From Brevundimonas sp. UBA7506 (lineage in GTDB: Bacteria; Pseudomonadota; Alphaproteobacteria; Caulobacterales; Caulobacteraceae): a stretch of DNA of 64,000 nucleotides. Under the pieces are notes generated by a model. That model made no database searches. It was not told where the DNA came from and was given only the letters and a program-made list of their open reading frames with translations. Location of the stretch: positions 124,721 to 188,720 of the forward strand of contig NZ_DLNQ01000011.1 in assembly GCF_002479495.1 (NCBI RefSeq), written 5' to 3'. The stretch's first letter is position 1; each line of letters opens with the position of its first letter. The position numbers and the translations under genes are program-made. Shown here in pieces: positions 32,245-41,960 of the stretch.

Positions 32245-33285
32245 TCAGGCGGCGACCGGCAGGCTCAGTGGCTTTTGCGTCACGACGAACAGGTGCTCGA
32301 CGTTGCGCAGCCGCCCGACGGCCCCGACCTTCTCGCCCTTCAGGTTGTGGATGCCGATGCGGGCGCCGACGTAGCGGGGGCGCGGGATCTCGACCACCTG
32401 CACATGGCCGCGCGCCGACAGCATGGCGACCAGGTCATCGCGGCTCAGATAGCCCTCGTCGTTGAAGCTGACGATCAGGTTGGGCGTTTTCAGCCGCTCG
32501 ACCACGGATTGCAGGGCCGGGCCGATGCCGGGACGGCTGTTGAACGGGCTCTTGCGGGTCTTCACGTCCACCCGCTTGTTGGCCACGCCATAGGTCTCGG
32601 GCTTGTCCCACAGCACCAGGCTTTCCCAGCAGTGGTAGTTCCCTAGATAGGAATGCTGGTTATAGGGCGGGTCCAGATAGACCAGATCGGCCTCGACCTG
32701 ATCGGCGATCTCGACCGCGTCGCCCTGGGTGGCCTTGCACGGTCCCGCCGCCACGCTTGGCCGCAGATCCGGCAGCCGCAGCTCCAGCGGTTTCAGCGCC
32801 CGCGGCGCCCATTGCTTCATGTAGGCCATCTGCAAACCGGCCGTGGAATCCACCCGGTCCGCCGCCTCCATCAGGGCGACCAGAACCACGGCCTTCAGCT
32901 CAGGCTCCAGCCCCATGGCCTCGATGCGGGTGCGCATGGCGTCGATGCGGGCGCCGTTGTCGGGATGAAAGAAGCGGGCGTCCTCGCAGAAGGCCTTGGT
33001 GAACCAGCCGGCCTCGGGCGTCACCGTCCGCAGCTCAGCCAGGATGCCTTCTGCCTGCGCCGCCCAGCGTTCACGGTCGGCCTGGACATAGGCCGTGGCG
33101 AGCGTGTGGGCATAGGCGTTGTGGTCGTTCGACCAGACGCGGAAGCCCTGCCCCTTCAAGGCATGACCGACGCGGGCCGAGCCGGAAAACAGGTCGCAGA
33201 CCGTCCCGCCGTCCGGCAGGGCGGCGCGCACCGCACCCGTGACATGGCCCAGAAGCGCGCGCTTTGAGCCGATGTACTTGATCAT
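32245..33285 (-). CDS. Solitary D12-class DNA adenine methylase
   Basis: N6-adenine methyltransferase of the Dam-like (D12, alpha) class. The 346-residue protein has motif X (MIKYIGSKRALLGHV), motif I FSGSARVGHAL for S-adenosylmethionine, a central target-recognition region of about 120 residues and motif IV DLVYLDPPYNQHSYL with the catalytic DPPY, followed by LIVSFNDEGYL and HLFVVTQK. It is larger than E. coli Dam. No restriction enzyme is next to it, so it is an orphan; the target site cannot be read from sequence. Only 9 bp separate it from pyk upstream. Confidence 0.9.
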   Translation of the reverse strand: MIKYIGSKRALLGHVTGAVRAALPDGGTVCDLFSGSARVGHALKGQGFRVWSNDHNAYAHTLATAYVQADRERWAAQAEGILAELRTVTPEAGWFTKAFCEDARFFHPDNGARIDAMRTRIEAMGLEPELKAVVLVALMEAADRVDSTAGLQMAYMKQWAPRALKPLELRLPDLRPSVAAGPCKATQGDAVEIADQVEADLVYLDPPYNQHSYLGNYHCWESLVLWDKPETYGVANKRVDVKTRKSPFNSRPGIGPALQSVVERLKTPNLIVSFNDEGYLSRDDLVAMLSARGHVQVVEIPRPRYVGARIGIHNLKGEKVGAVGRLRNVEHLFVVTQKPLSLPVAA

Positions 33286-33294
33286 TCCGTCCCG

Positions 33295-34749
<1,455 letters not shown>

Positions 34750-34821
34750 AATGTTTCCTCAAGGCGGCTCTGACGGCCATGGCCTCCCCTCAGAGGCCTT
34801 GATCCCTTGTGCCAATGAAAA

Positions 34822-34849
34822 GCCGGGGGCGTAAGACCACGCCCCCGGC
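34822..34849 (-). terminator. Terminator of the PafA-like gene
   Basis: An 11-bp perfect stem GCCGGGGGCGT / ACGCCCCCGGC with a six-base loop; on the minus strand it runs into CTTTTC. It lies 50 bp after the phosphatase stop. Confidence 0.85.
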
Positions 34850-34898
34850 CGGAAACACGAGTTTATGAGGCTGAAACACGACGTTATGGCCGTGAGGC

Positions 34899-36596
34899 CT
34901 ATTTGGCCTCGCAACGCCCCGTGGCGAACTGCGGCATGTCCATGCAGCGGCCGTCCACTTCGCCCGTCGGCTTGACGCCGATCAGATGGGCCAGCGTCGG
35001 GGCGATATCGATGGTGCGCATCGGCAGGAAGCGCTCCTGACCATTGGCGCCCGGCCACCAGAAGATGATCGGCACGCGGCGGTCATAATCCCAGGGCGAG
35101 CCATGGCTGGAGATGGCGCCGCCGACACGTCCCGACCCGGTCAGACCGGGCTGATAGGATCGCATGATGTCCGGCGAGCGTCCGGCCACCGCCGACAGAC
35201 GCAGACGCTGGCGCAGGCTCAACTCCTCGGGATTGTCCGAAGCGGGCAGCGGCTCGGCCAGCAGTTCGTCGCGCGACACGGCCAGGGCCACCTGGGGCTC
35301 GGCGTTCAGCAGTTCGACCGCGGCGGCCAGGACCTGGCTGCGCAGGGGCTCGGCCAGCGACTTCTTGTCCTTGTCGACGACGATCAAACCGCCCGCCGAG
35401 GAGACCAGCGGATTGGCGTCCAGCTTGAACCGGGCCTTCAGCGCGTCATTGACGCGCGGCATCAGGGTGCGGTCCACCCGGCCCGACGCCGGATAGCCCT
35501 CGACCGAGGACCGCTCGGGGAAGTCGGAGCCGCCATGGTCGGCGGTCAGCACGACGACCACGCCGCCGGGCACGGTCGACAGCTTGTCGAGGAAGACGCC
35601 CAGGGCCGCGTCGAGACGCAGCATCTGCTCGCACATCTCGGGGCCCTGCGTGCCGTAGCCGTGGCCGATGCGATCGGTGGCCGACAGGCTGACGCCCAGC
35701 ATATCAGTGACGCCGCGACGGCCCAGTTGCTGCTCGTCCAACAGTGCGGCGGCGCCTTCCAGCGTCAGCTCGTCCAGCAGGGGCGAGCCGTCGATCGTGT
35801 CGTCGGCCGGCGGCAGGGTCGAGTTGAAGGTCTGGCCGCCGATGACCCACTGGCCCTCCAGGCGGCGGCAGGCGTCGTTAGTGTAATTCCAGATCGGCGC
35901 CTGGCGCGAGAAGCGGTCGATCATCCGGGCGTTGATGGCCGCGACCGGCGCCAGCTTGGCCTCGGCCGACTGGCCCGGCTCGACATAGGTGGTGAAGCCA
36001 AAGTCATTGGTCAGCCAGAAGGCGCCGTCGGCCTTGTGCCCGGCCAGGTTGATGGCGCCACGATCCTTGCCGGAGATGCCGAAGACGCGGCTGTTGGGGC
36101 TGACGCTCTTCAGCCAGTCGCCGAGCGTCGAGGCCTTCAGCTGGTCCGGGCCGACCGGGCCGTTGTCCGTATTCTTGCCGTGCGCCAGCGTGTTCTGCGG
36201 GGCGGCCAGGCAATAGGTCTCCTCGCCCGTCGTGGTGTCGATCCAGTCGTTGGCCGGGATGCCGCTATGCGTCGGATGCACGCCCGTCAGGACGGTCGAG
36301 TGACCGGCGCAGGTCACGGTGACGCCGTGGGTCTGATAGCCGTTGATCGAGACCATGCCCTGATCGGCCAGGGTCTTCAGACCCCCGGTGAACTGGCTGC
36401 GGTACTGGTTGAACAGGTTGGCGCTCAACTGATCGATCACGAGGGTCACCACCAGGGCCGGGGCCGCACGCTCGGCGGCTGCGGTCGCCGCTGCGGGCTG
36501 AGCCGCCTGCTGAGCCATGGCCGGAAGAGCCGCTCCCGCCAGAAGGGCGAGCGCCAGGGTCGGAGCCAGAACGCGGCTGAAGATCATTTTGAACAC
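34899..36596 (-). CDS. Secreted PafA-like alkaline phosphatase
   Basis: Zinc-dependent phosphomonoesterase of the alkaline phosphatase superfamily (type I phosphodiesterase/nucleotide pyrophosphatase fold). It has 565 residues. A signal peptide ends near ALPAMAQQ. Metal and nucleophile motifs are LVVTLVIDQLS (first Asp), GVTVTCAGHSTVLTG with the nucleophile Thr, DRIGHGYG and VVVLTADHGGSDFPE, and a late HGSPWDYDRRVPIIFW with the final His. This layout fits Thr-nucleophile PafA enzymes rather than PhoA. It would release phosphate in the periplasm; no Pho box was looked for successfully. Confidence 0.88.
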   Translation of the reverse strand: MFKMIFSRVLAPTLALALLAGAALPAMAQQAAQPAAATAAAERAAPALVVTLVIDQLSANLFNQYRSQFTGGLKTLADQGMVSINGYQTHGVTVTCAGHSTVLTGVHPTHSGIPANDWIDTTTGEETYCLAAPQNTLAHGKNTDNGPVGPDQLKASTLGDWLKSVSPNSRVFGISGKDRGAINLAGHKADGAFWLTNDFGFTTYVEPGQSAEAKLAPVAAINARMIDRFSRQAPIWNYTNDACRRLEGQWVIGGQTFNSTLPPADDTIDGSPLLDELTLEGAAALLDEQQLGRRGVTDMLGVSLSATDRIGHGYGTQGPEMCEQMLRLDAALGVFLDKLSTVPGGVVVVLTADHGGSDFPERSSVEGYPASGRVDRTLMPRVNDALKARFKLDANPLVSSAGGLIVVDKDKKSLAEPLRSQVLAAAVELLNAEPQVALAVSRDELLAEPLPASDNPEELSLRQRLRLSAVAGRSPDIMRSYQPGLTGSGRVGGAISSHGSPWDYDRRVPIIFWWPGANGQERFLPMRTIDIAPTLAHLIGVKPTGEVDGRCMDMPQFATGRCEAK

Positions 36597-36695
36597 CGGA
36601 AACGCTGAGGATGCAGGTGACTACCCCCCCAGCGTAACGGCGCCAAGACAACGGCCCGGATTGGTTGGGCGTAGGCCGGCCCGCCGCCGCATTTC

Positions 36696-37451
36696 CTAGC
36701 GGCCGGGCGATTGCTCCGCCTCGACCCTCTGATAGCCGGCGTCGATGACGGCCAACATGGCCTGGGCGGCGCCGGCTTCGTCTCCCGCGGCGATGCGCTC
36801 GACGATCCGGGCGTGGGCCTCGACGGTTTCATGATGCAGAGCGGGCGCCTGGGTCGGCGGGCTGAGCGTGAAGGCCTCCAGCAGGGCCGTCTCGATCACC
36901 CCCGCCACCGAGCGGATCATCGGATTCTGCGACGCGGCGCCGATGGCCAGGTGCAGGGCCAGGTCGGCGCGGGCGAACTCATGGGCGGAGGCGTCCTCGC
37001 GACGCATCCATTCGAGGGCTGCACGCATGGCGGCGAGGTCCGCTTCCGTGCGGTGGCGCGCGGCGAGGGAGGCGGCCGTGGGCTCCAGGCTGCGCCTCAC
37101 CTCGGCCAGATGCTGCCGGAACCGGGCGTCCATGCCGATGGCCACCCGCCAGGTCAGAACCTCCTTGTCGAAGAAGTTCCAGTGGACGCTGTCGCTGACC
37201 CGCGTGCCGACGCGGGTCTTCACGTTCAAAAAGCCCTTGGCCGACAGGGTCTTGAGCGCCTCACGCAGGGCTGTGCGCGACACGCCGAACCGCTCCAGCA
37301 GGTCCGCCTCAAGCGGCAGCTTGTCGCCAGGCGCCAGCGCGCCCGTGAGGATCTCCTGCGCCAGGGCGCGCACGATCTGGTCGTGGGCCGAGACCACGTG
37401 ACCGCTCACACGGGTCGAAGCGGTCGAAGAAGCGGGCGAGGACATATCCAT
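36696..37451 (-). CDS. GntR-family regulator with FCD effector domain
   Basis: A 251-residue transcription factor. Residues 20-85 form the winged helix (VSAHDQIVRALAQEILTGAL, LPLEADLLERFGVSRTALREALKTL), followed by an all-helical FCD domain (IGMDARFRQHLAEVRRSLEP, DLALHLAIGAASQNPMIRSV, LHHETVEAHARIVERIAAGD) whose conserved Asp and His residues bind a metal and a sugar acid. The start ATG at 37451 follows GAGGATCAG. It is divergent from the xylD-like gene, with the conserved 13-mer between them. It probably represses that gene and the pectin genes carrying the same element; the effector may be a sugar acid. Confidence 0.92.
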   Translation of the reverse strand: MDMSSPASSTASTRVSGHVVSAHDQIVRALAQEILTGALAPGDKLPLEADLLERFGVSRTALREALKTLSAKGFLNVKTRVGTRVSDSVHWNFFDKEVLTWRVAIGMDARFRQHLAEVRRSLEPTAASLAARHRTEADLAAMRAALEWMRREDASAHEFARADLALHLAIGAASQNPMIRSVAGVIETALLEAFTLSPPTQAPALHHETVEAHARIVERIAAGDEAGAAQAMLAVIDAGYQRVEAEQSPGR

Positions 37452-37506
37452 ATCTGATCCTCTAGCGGTCTGGTCGTTTAGGCGCAAAGGCGCTGGTCAA
37501 TCATTA

Positions 37507-37519
37507 GTATTATGATATT
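37507..37519 (+). promoter_or_regulatory. Regulon operator, copy 1 (GTATTATGATATT)
   Basis: Match to GTATTATNATATT in the 115-bp gap between the GntR gene and the xylD-like gene. Identical at all 12 fixed positions to the copies at 51011 and 58093. Placement beside the regulator gene suggests autoregulation. Confidence 0.7.
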
Positions 37520-37566
37520 CACATTAAAGTCGCCACCGTCGGCGACGCACAGCTTCCCCACGCCCC

Positions 37567-39363
37567 ATGACCCAGACCTCGCCCAAGCCGCTGCGCAGCC
37601 GGGCCTGGTTCGACAATCCGTCGAACCCCGACATGACCGCCCTCTATCTGGAGCGGTATCTGAACTATGGGTTGACGCTGGAGGAGCTGCGCTCGGGCAA
37701 GCCGATCATCGGCATCGCCCAGACGGGATCGGACCTGTCGCCATGCAACCGCCACCATATCGAACTGGCCAAGCGCGTGCGCGAGGGTATCCGCGAGGCG
37801 GGCGGCATCGCCCTGGAATTCCCGGTCCATCCGATTCAGGAAACGGGCAAGCGCCCGACCGCCGGACTGGACCGCAACCTAGCCTACATGGGTCTGGTCG
37901 AGCTGCTGTACGGCTATCCGATCGACGGGGTCGTCCTGACCATCGGCTGCGACAAGACCACGCCCGCCTGTCTGATGGCGGCGGCGACCGTGGACATTCC
38001 CGCCATCGCCCTGTCGGTCGGCCCCATGCTGAACGGCTGGCACAGGGGCGAGCGCGTCGGCTCGGGCACCATCATCTGGAAGGCCCGCGAAATGATGGCG
38101 GCGGGCGAGATCGGCTACGAGGAGTTCATCAATCTGGTCGCCACCTCAGCGCCCTCGGTCGGCTATTGCAATACCATGGGCACGGCGACGACGATGAACG
38201 CGCTGGCCGAGGCCCTAGGCATGTCCCTGCCCGGCTCGGCGGCCATCCCGGCCCCCTATCGCGAGCGGCCCCAGGTCGCCTATCTGACCGGCAAGCGCAT
38301 CGTCGACATGGTCCATGAGGACCTGAAGCCGTCGGACATCCTGACCCGCGAGGCGTTCGAGAACGCCATCATCGTCAACTCGGCCATCGGCGGCTCGACC
38401 AACGCCCCCATCCATCTGACGGCCCTGGCGCGCCACGCGGGCGTCGACCTGCCCCTGCAGACCTGGGAAGAGGTCGGTCACAAGACGCCGCTTCTGGTGA
38501 ACCTGCAGCCCGCCGGCAAATATCTGGGCGAGGACTTCCATCAGGCCGGCGGCGTCCCCGCCGTGGTGGCCGAGCTGATGCGGCGCGGTCAGATCCACGA
38601 GGACGCCCTGACCGTCAACGGACAGTCCATCGGCGACAACTGCCGGGGCGCCGCAGTGGTCCTGCCCGACGTCATCCGCGACTTCGACACGGCCCTGGTG
38701 CAGGACGCGGGCTTCCTGGTCCTGTCGGGCAATGTCTTCGACAGCGCCATCATGAAGACCAGCGTCATCAGCGCCGAGTTCCGCGACCGCTACCTGTCCG
38801 ATCCGGCCAGCCCTGACGCCTTCACCGGCAGCGTCGTCGTCTTCGACGGTCCTGAGGATTATCACCGCCGCATCGACGATCCGGCGGAAGGCATCACGCC
38901 CGACAGCATCCTGGTGATGCGCGGCGCGGGTCCGGTCGGCCACCCCGGCGCGGCCGAGGTCGTCAACATGCGGCCGCCCGCCGACTTGATCAAACAGGGG
39001 GTCCACGCCCTGCCCTGCATCGGCGACGGGCGCCAGTCCGGCACATCGGGCTCGCCCTCGATCCTGAACGCCTCGCCCGAGGCGGCGACGGGCGGAAATA
39101 TCGCCCTGCTGAAGACCGGCGACCGGATGCGGATCGACCTCAAGACCCGCCGCGTGGACGTCCTGATCGACGAGACCGAGATGGCCGAGCGCCGCACCGC
39201 CTTCGAGGCCGCAGGCGGCTATCAGTATCCGGCGTCACAGACCCCCTGGCAGGAATTCCAGCGCGGCATGATCGGCGAGTTGGAGACGGGCGCCGTGCTG
39301 GAGCCCGCCGTCAAATATCACCGCATCGTCGACACCCTGGGCCTGCCCCGCGACAACCACTGA
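37567..39363 (+). CDS. xylD: Pentonate dehydratase of the IlvD/Edd family, XylD-like
   Basis: Dehydrates a sugar acid to its 2-keto-3-deoxy form; best fit is D-xylonate, with L-arabonate as the alternative. The 598-residue protein closely follows Caulobacter XylD in length and segments ([89 protein letters not shown]). The three cysteines in those segments are the iron-sulfur ligands. It is separated from the xyl operon by a convergent arrangement (19 bp between stops) and is divergent from the GntR gene, so its control differs from the other pathway genes. Confidence 0.85.
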   Translation: MTQTSPKPLRSRAWFDNPSNPDMTALYLERYLNYGLTLEELRSGKPIIGIAQTGSDLSPCNRHHIELAKRVREGIREAGGIALEFPVHPIQETGKRPTAGLDRNLAYMGLVELLYGYPIDGVVLTIGCDKTTPACLMAAATVDIPAIALSVGPMLNGWHRGERVGSGTIIWKAREMMAAGEIGYEEFINLVATSAPSVGYCNTMGTATTMNALAEALGMSLPGSAAIPAPYRERPQVAYLTGKRIVDMVHEDLKPSDILTREAFENAIIVNSAIGGSTNAPIHLTALARHAGVDLPLQTWEEVGHKTPLLVNLQPAGKYLGEDFHQAGGVPAVVAELMRRGQIHEDALTVNGQSIGDNCRGAAVVLPDVIRDFDTALVQDAGFLVLSGNVFDSAIMKTSVISAEFRDRYLSDPASPDAFTGSVVVFDGPEDYHRRIDDPAEGITPDSILVMRGAGPVGHPGAAEVVNMRPPADLIKQGVHALPCIGDGRQSGTSGSPSILNASPEAATGGNIALLKTGDRMRIDLKTRRVDVLIDETEMAERRTAFEAAGGYQYPASQTPWQEFQRGMIGELETGAVLEPAVKYHRIVDTLGLPRDNH

Positions 39364-39382
39364 CGCGGGGCGCCGAGCCCCT

Positions 39383-40231
39383 TCAGGGGATCAGCAGCCG
39401 CCGCATCGACGGGGCCGCCGCGATCAGGTCGCGGGTCACCAGGGCGGCGAAGAAGTCCGCGCCCTCGCGCCCGACGTGGGTGTAGTCGAACGCGATGCGC
39501 GCCTGCCCCAGAGGCTCAACCGCCGCATTGTTCTGAGCGGCTGCGGGCGCGCCCGGCGCGGCGGGGACCCCGGTGCTGGACGCGATGGTCGTGCCGGTCA
39601 GCAGGGCGGCGGCGACTTCCAGCGACGGCGCGGCCTGAGCGAATCGCGCCGACATCGCCGGACCCAGCGCCTGCACCGTCTCGGCGCTGGCGCGGTTGAG
39701 ATCGACCAGAGGCGTCTTGGTCTCAGCCGCCACGGCCCGCACCGCCTCGGCCCAGGGCTCCAGATCGTTCTGCAAGCGCCCATCGACGAACTGGCGGCGG
39801 ACCAGGGGCGTCAGCAGGATCGGCGTCGCGCCGCGCGCCCGCGTCTCGGCCACATAGCGTTTCAGATTAGTGGGAAACTCGGTGGCCAGATCGGTCGAGC
39901 GGCCCGGCTTGCCCGGCTGATCGTTGTGGCCGAACTGGATCAGGACATAGGTGGAGGCGAACCCCCGCGTCGCCATCTCGGCCAGGGCCAGGTCCCACGA
40001 GCCCTCGGCGATATAGCTGCCCGAACTGCGCCCGCCGCGCGCCAGGTTCACGCAGGCCGCGAACGAGGTGACGTGATAGGCGCAGAAGCTCGGTCCCCAG
40101 CCGCCGACCACGGCCGTGGTGGAATCGCCCACCAGGATGATCTTCGACGCCCGGATCGGCTGAACGGGCGGCGCTTCGGCCGCAGCGGGCGTCTGGATCA
40201 TGGCGGCGGCGACGGTCAGGGCGGCGATCAT
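39383..40231 (-). CDS. Rhamnogalacturonan acetylesterase-like SGNH hydrolase (CE12 type)
   Basis: Secreted esterase removing acetyl groups from pectic polymers. The 282-residue protein has a short signal (MIAALTVAAAMIQTPAAAEA) and the SGNH blocks: GDSTTAVVGGWG (nucleophile Ser), NLARGGRSSGS (Gly), IQFGHNDQPG (Asn) and DYTHVGREGADFFA (Asp and His). An Ala/Pro-rich insertion around residues 205-240 is unusual. It is the last gene of the xyl operon, starting two bases after the epimerase stop, linking polymer deacetylation to pentose catabolism. Confidence 0.82.
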   Translation of the reverse strand: MIAALTVAAAMIQTPAAAEAPPVQPIRASKIILVGDSTTAVVGGWGPSFCAYHVTSFAACVNLARGGRSSGSYIAEGSWDLALAEMATRGFASTYVLIQFGHNDQPGKPGRSTDLATEFPTNLKRYVAETRARGATPILLTPLVRRQFVDGRLQNDLEPWAEAVRAVAAETKTPLVDLNRASAETVQALGPAMSARFAQAAPSLEVAAALLTGTTIASSTGVPAAPGAPAAAQNNAAVEPLGQARIAFDYTHVGREGADFFAALVTRDLIAAAPSMRRLLIP

Positions 40232-40232
40232 C

Positions 40233-41090
40233 TCAGGTCTCCGAGGCGGTGATGCGGGCGGTCAGGGTCAGCAGGCCGCCGGGGGCCAACACGGTCAGGC
40301 CGCTGTCCTCGCCCGCCGGGGCGTTGTGGGCGTCGGGGCGATGGGTCACGGGCTCGACGCAGACGAAAGCCTCGCCGCGAGGCGCATAGACCTGGGCCCA
40401 GCGGGCGTTCGGCGAGGCGGTCATGTCGACCCGCCAGCCATCGTGCAGCAGCGCCGCCCGCCCGTTCCAGTCGGCGTAGGCGTGATCGACGAAGGGGGCC
40501 TCGGCCACGGCGGCAGCCTCGCTCCAGTCGATCAGGTCGCCCGCCGCCGCCAGCCGTTCCGGGATTTCACGGGCATCGGTCAGCCAGACCTTGGGCGCCG
40601 ACAGCTGCAGGCGCGTCGCGGGCTCGACAGCGAAATAGGGATGCAGGCCGAGACCAGCGGGCATGGGGGCGGCGTCCTCGTTGGCGATTGTCAGGCTCAT
40701 CTCCAGCCCGTCCTCGCTCAAGGTCAGCCGGTGCGAGGCCGTCCAGGCCCAGGGCCATTCCGACCCGGTCTCGGCGGCCAGGACCAGATCAACCGTCCCG
40801 CCGTGAACGCGCAGCACGTTCCAAGGCGCACGCCAACCGACGCCGTGCAGGGCGTGGGGCGCGAACCCCGGCGTGGCGGGCAGGCGCACAGCCCTGCCCT
40901 CAAACGCAAAGGCGCCATCGTCGATGCGATTGGCGTAGGGCGCCAGCGGGAAGCTGGAGGCCGCCAGCGGACTGTCGAGGTTGTCCGGCGCCGGGCGCAG
41001 CACGTCGCGTCCGCGCCAGCTCAGGGCGGTGATCGAAGCCCCCAGATCAGGGCGTAGGTTCAGGGTCCAGTCGCCGCGTTCGATCCTCAC
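40233..41090 (-). CDS. Aldose 1-epimerase family protein
   Basis: Interconverts alpha and beta sugar anomers, feeding the form used by the sugar dehydrogenase. The 285-residue frame begins at the GTG at 41090, overlapping the stop of xylC (GTGA); the same frame stays open upstream without homology. Recognisable galactose-mutarotase-fold segments are FPLAPYANRIDDGAF, PHALHGVGW with the catalytic His, GLGLHPYF with the second His and a C-terminal CVEPVTH containing the catalytic Glu. It matches the YphB/GalM-like group. Confidence 0.85.
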   Translation of the reverse strand: MRIERGDWTLNLRPDLGASITALSWRGRDVLRPAPDNLDSPLAASSFPLAPYANRIDDGAFAFEGRAVRLPATPGFAPHALHGVGWRAPWNVLRVHGGTVDLVLAAETGSEWPWAWTASHRLTLSEDGLEMSLTIANEDAAPMPAGLGLHPYFAVEPATRLQLSAPKVWLTDAREIPERLAAAGDLIDWSEAAAVAEAPFVDHAYADWNGRAALLHDGWRVDMTASPNARWAQVYAPRGEAFVCVEPVTHRPDAHNAPAGEDSGLTVLAPGGLLTLTARITASET

Positions 41091-41956
41091 AGGGCGATCC
41101 GATGCTGCGGCAGGCCCGGCGTCTCGACCCGCAGATGATAGAGGCCGCCCAAGGTCGGCTGCGCCGCACGCTTGTCGGCGTTCCCCAGCCAGGCCGTGGT
41201 GCAATAGAGGTCGCGCCCGTCCGCCCCGCCGAAGGCCGCCTTGGTCACCGTCTGGACCGGGAAACAGATGGTTCCGAGGCGCTGACCGTCGGAGGCAAAC
41301 CGCGCCACGCCCCAGCCGTTGAACAGGCCGACGTGCAGCACGCCGTCCGCATCCATGCTCGGCCCGTCGCAATAGCCGTCCTCGGTCACGGCGAAGATCC
41401 GCCGGTTCGACAGCACGCCGTCTGCGTGATCGAAGGCCAGGACCGTCTTCTCCAGTGTGTCGTGGTGATAGAGAGTCCGCCCGTCGGGGCTGAGACAGGG
41501 CCCGTTGGTGACGCCGTAGCCGTCGTCGTGGCGGGTCAGCTCGCCCCTGAACCAGCGATAGAGGGCGCCGCTCCGGCTCTGCTCGCTGTCGTCCATCGAG
41601 CCGAACCACAGGGCGCCGTCCGGCGACACGAAGCCGTCGTTGAGCCGGTTCTGCGGGCGATCAGCCTCGACCGGCTGGAACAGGGAGAAGTCGCCCATGT
41701 CCACGTCGAAGCGATAGAGGCCGCCGCGTATGCCGCAGATCAGCGAGCCGTCTTCGGCCGGAAGCGCGAAGCCGATCTGGTCCGGCGCGTCCCACGACGC
41801 CTTGTCCCCGGTCCTGGGATCTCCAGGCGCGGGCGTATAGCGATGCAGCCGCCGCCCCTTGATGTCGACGAACCACAGGCAGGCGCGGGGCGCGTCCCAC
41901 GCCGGCCCCTCGCCCAGTTCGGCCTGGACGTCCCAGACGAGGGTCGGCGTGGTCAT
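41087..41956 (-). CDS. xylC: Xylonolactonase, SMP-30/gluconolactonase family
   Basis: Hydrolyses the pentonolactone made by the dehydrogenase to the free acid. The 289-residue protein is the same length as Caulobacter XylC and has the six-bladed propeller metal sites: ELGEGPAWD (Glu), RLNDGFVSPDGALWFGSMD (Asn-Asp), GVTNGPCLSPDGRTLYHHDT (Asn) and DGYCDGPSMDADG (Asp). Four bases separate it from xylA upstream, and it overlaps the epimerase gene downstream. Arabinonolactonase activity is an alternative. Confidence 0.88.
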   Translation of the reverse strand: MTTPTLVWDVQAELGEGPAWDAPRACLWFVDIKGRRLHRYTPAPGDPRTGDKASWDAPDQIGFALPAEDGSLICGIRGGLYRFDVDMGDFSLFQPVEADRPQNRLNDGFVSPDGALWFGSMDDSEQSRSGALYRWFRGELTRHDDGYGVTNGPCLSPDGRTLYHHDTLEKTVLAFDHADGVLSNRRIFAVTEDGYCDGPSMDADGVLHVGLFNGWGVARFASDGQRLGTICFPVQTVTKAAFGGADGRDLYCTTAWLGNADKRAAQPTLGGLYHLRVETPGLPQHRIAL

Positions 41957-41960
41957 GCCG

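Noticed and set aside
34986..36608. 540-codon plus-strand frame opposite the PafA-like gene
   Set aside because: No domain, no ribosome binding site, and the minus strand carries all phosphatase motifs; a GC-driven shadow.
36696..37451. GntR-family gene as part of the xyl operon regulator pair
   Set aside because: The xyl operon has its own LacI gene and a perfect operator; no 13-mer is seen upstream of xylX.
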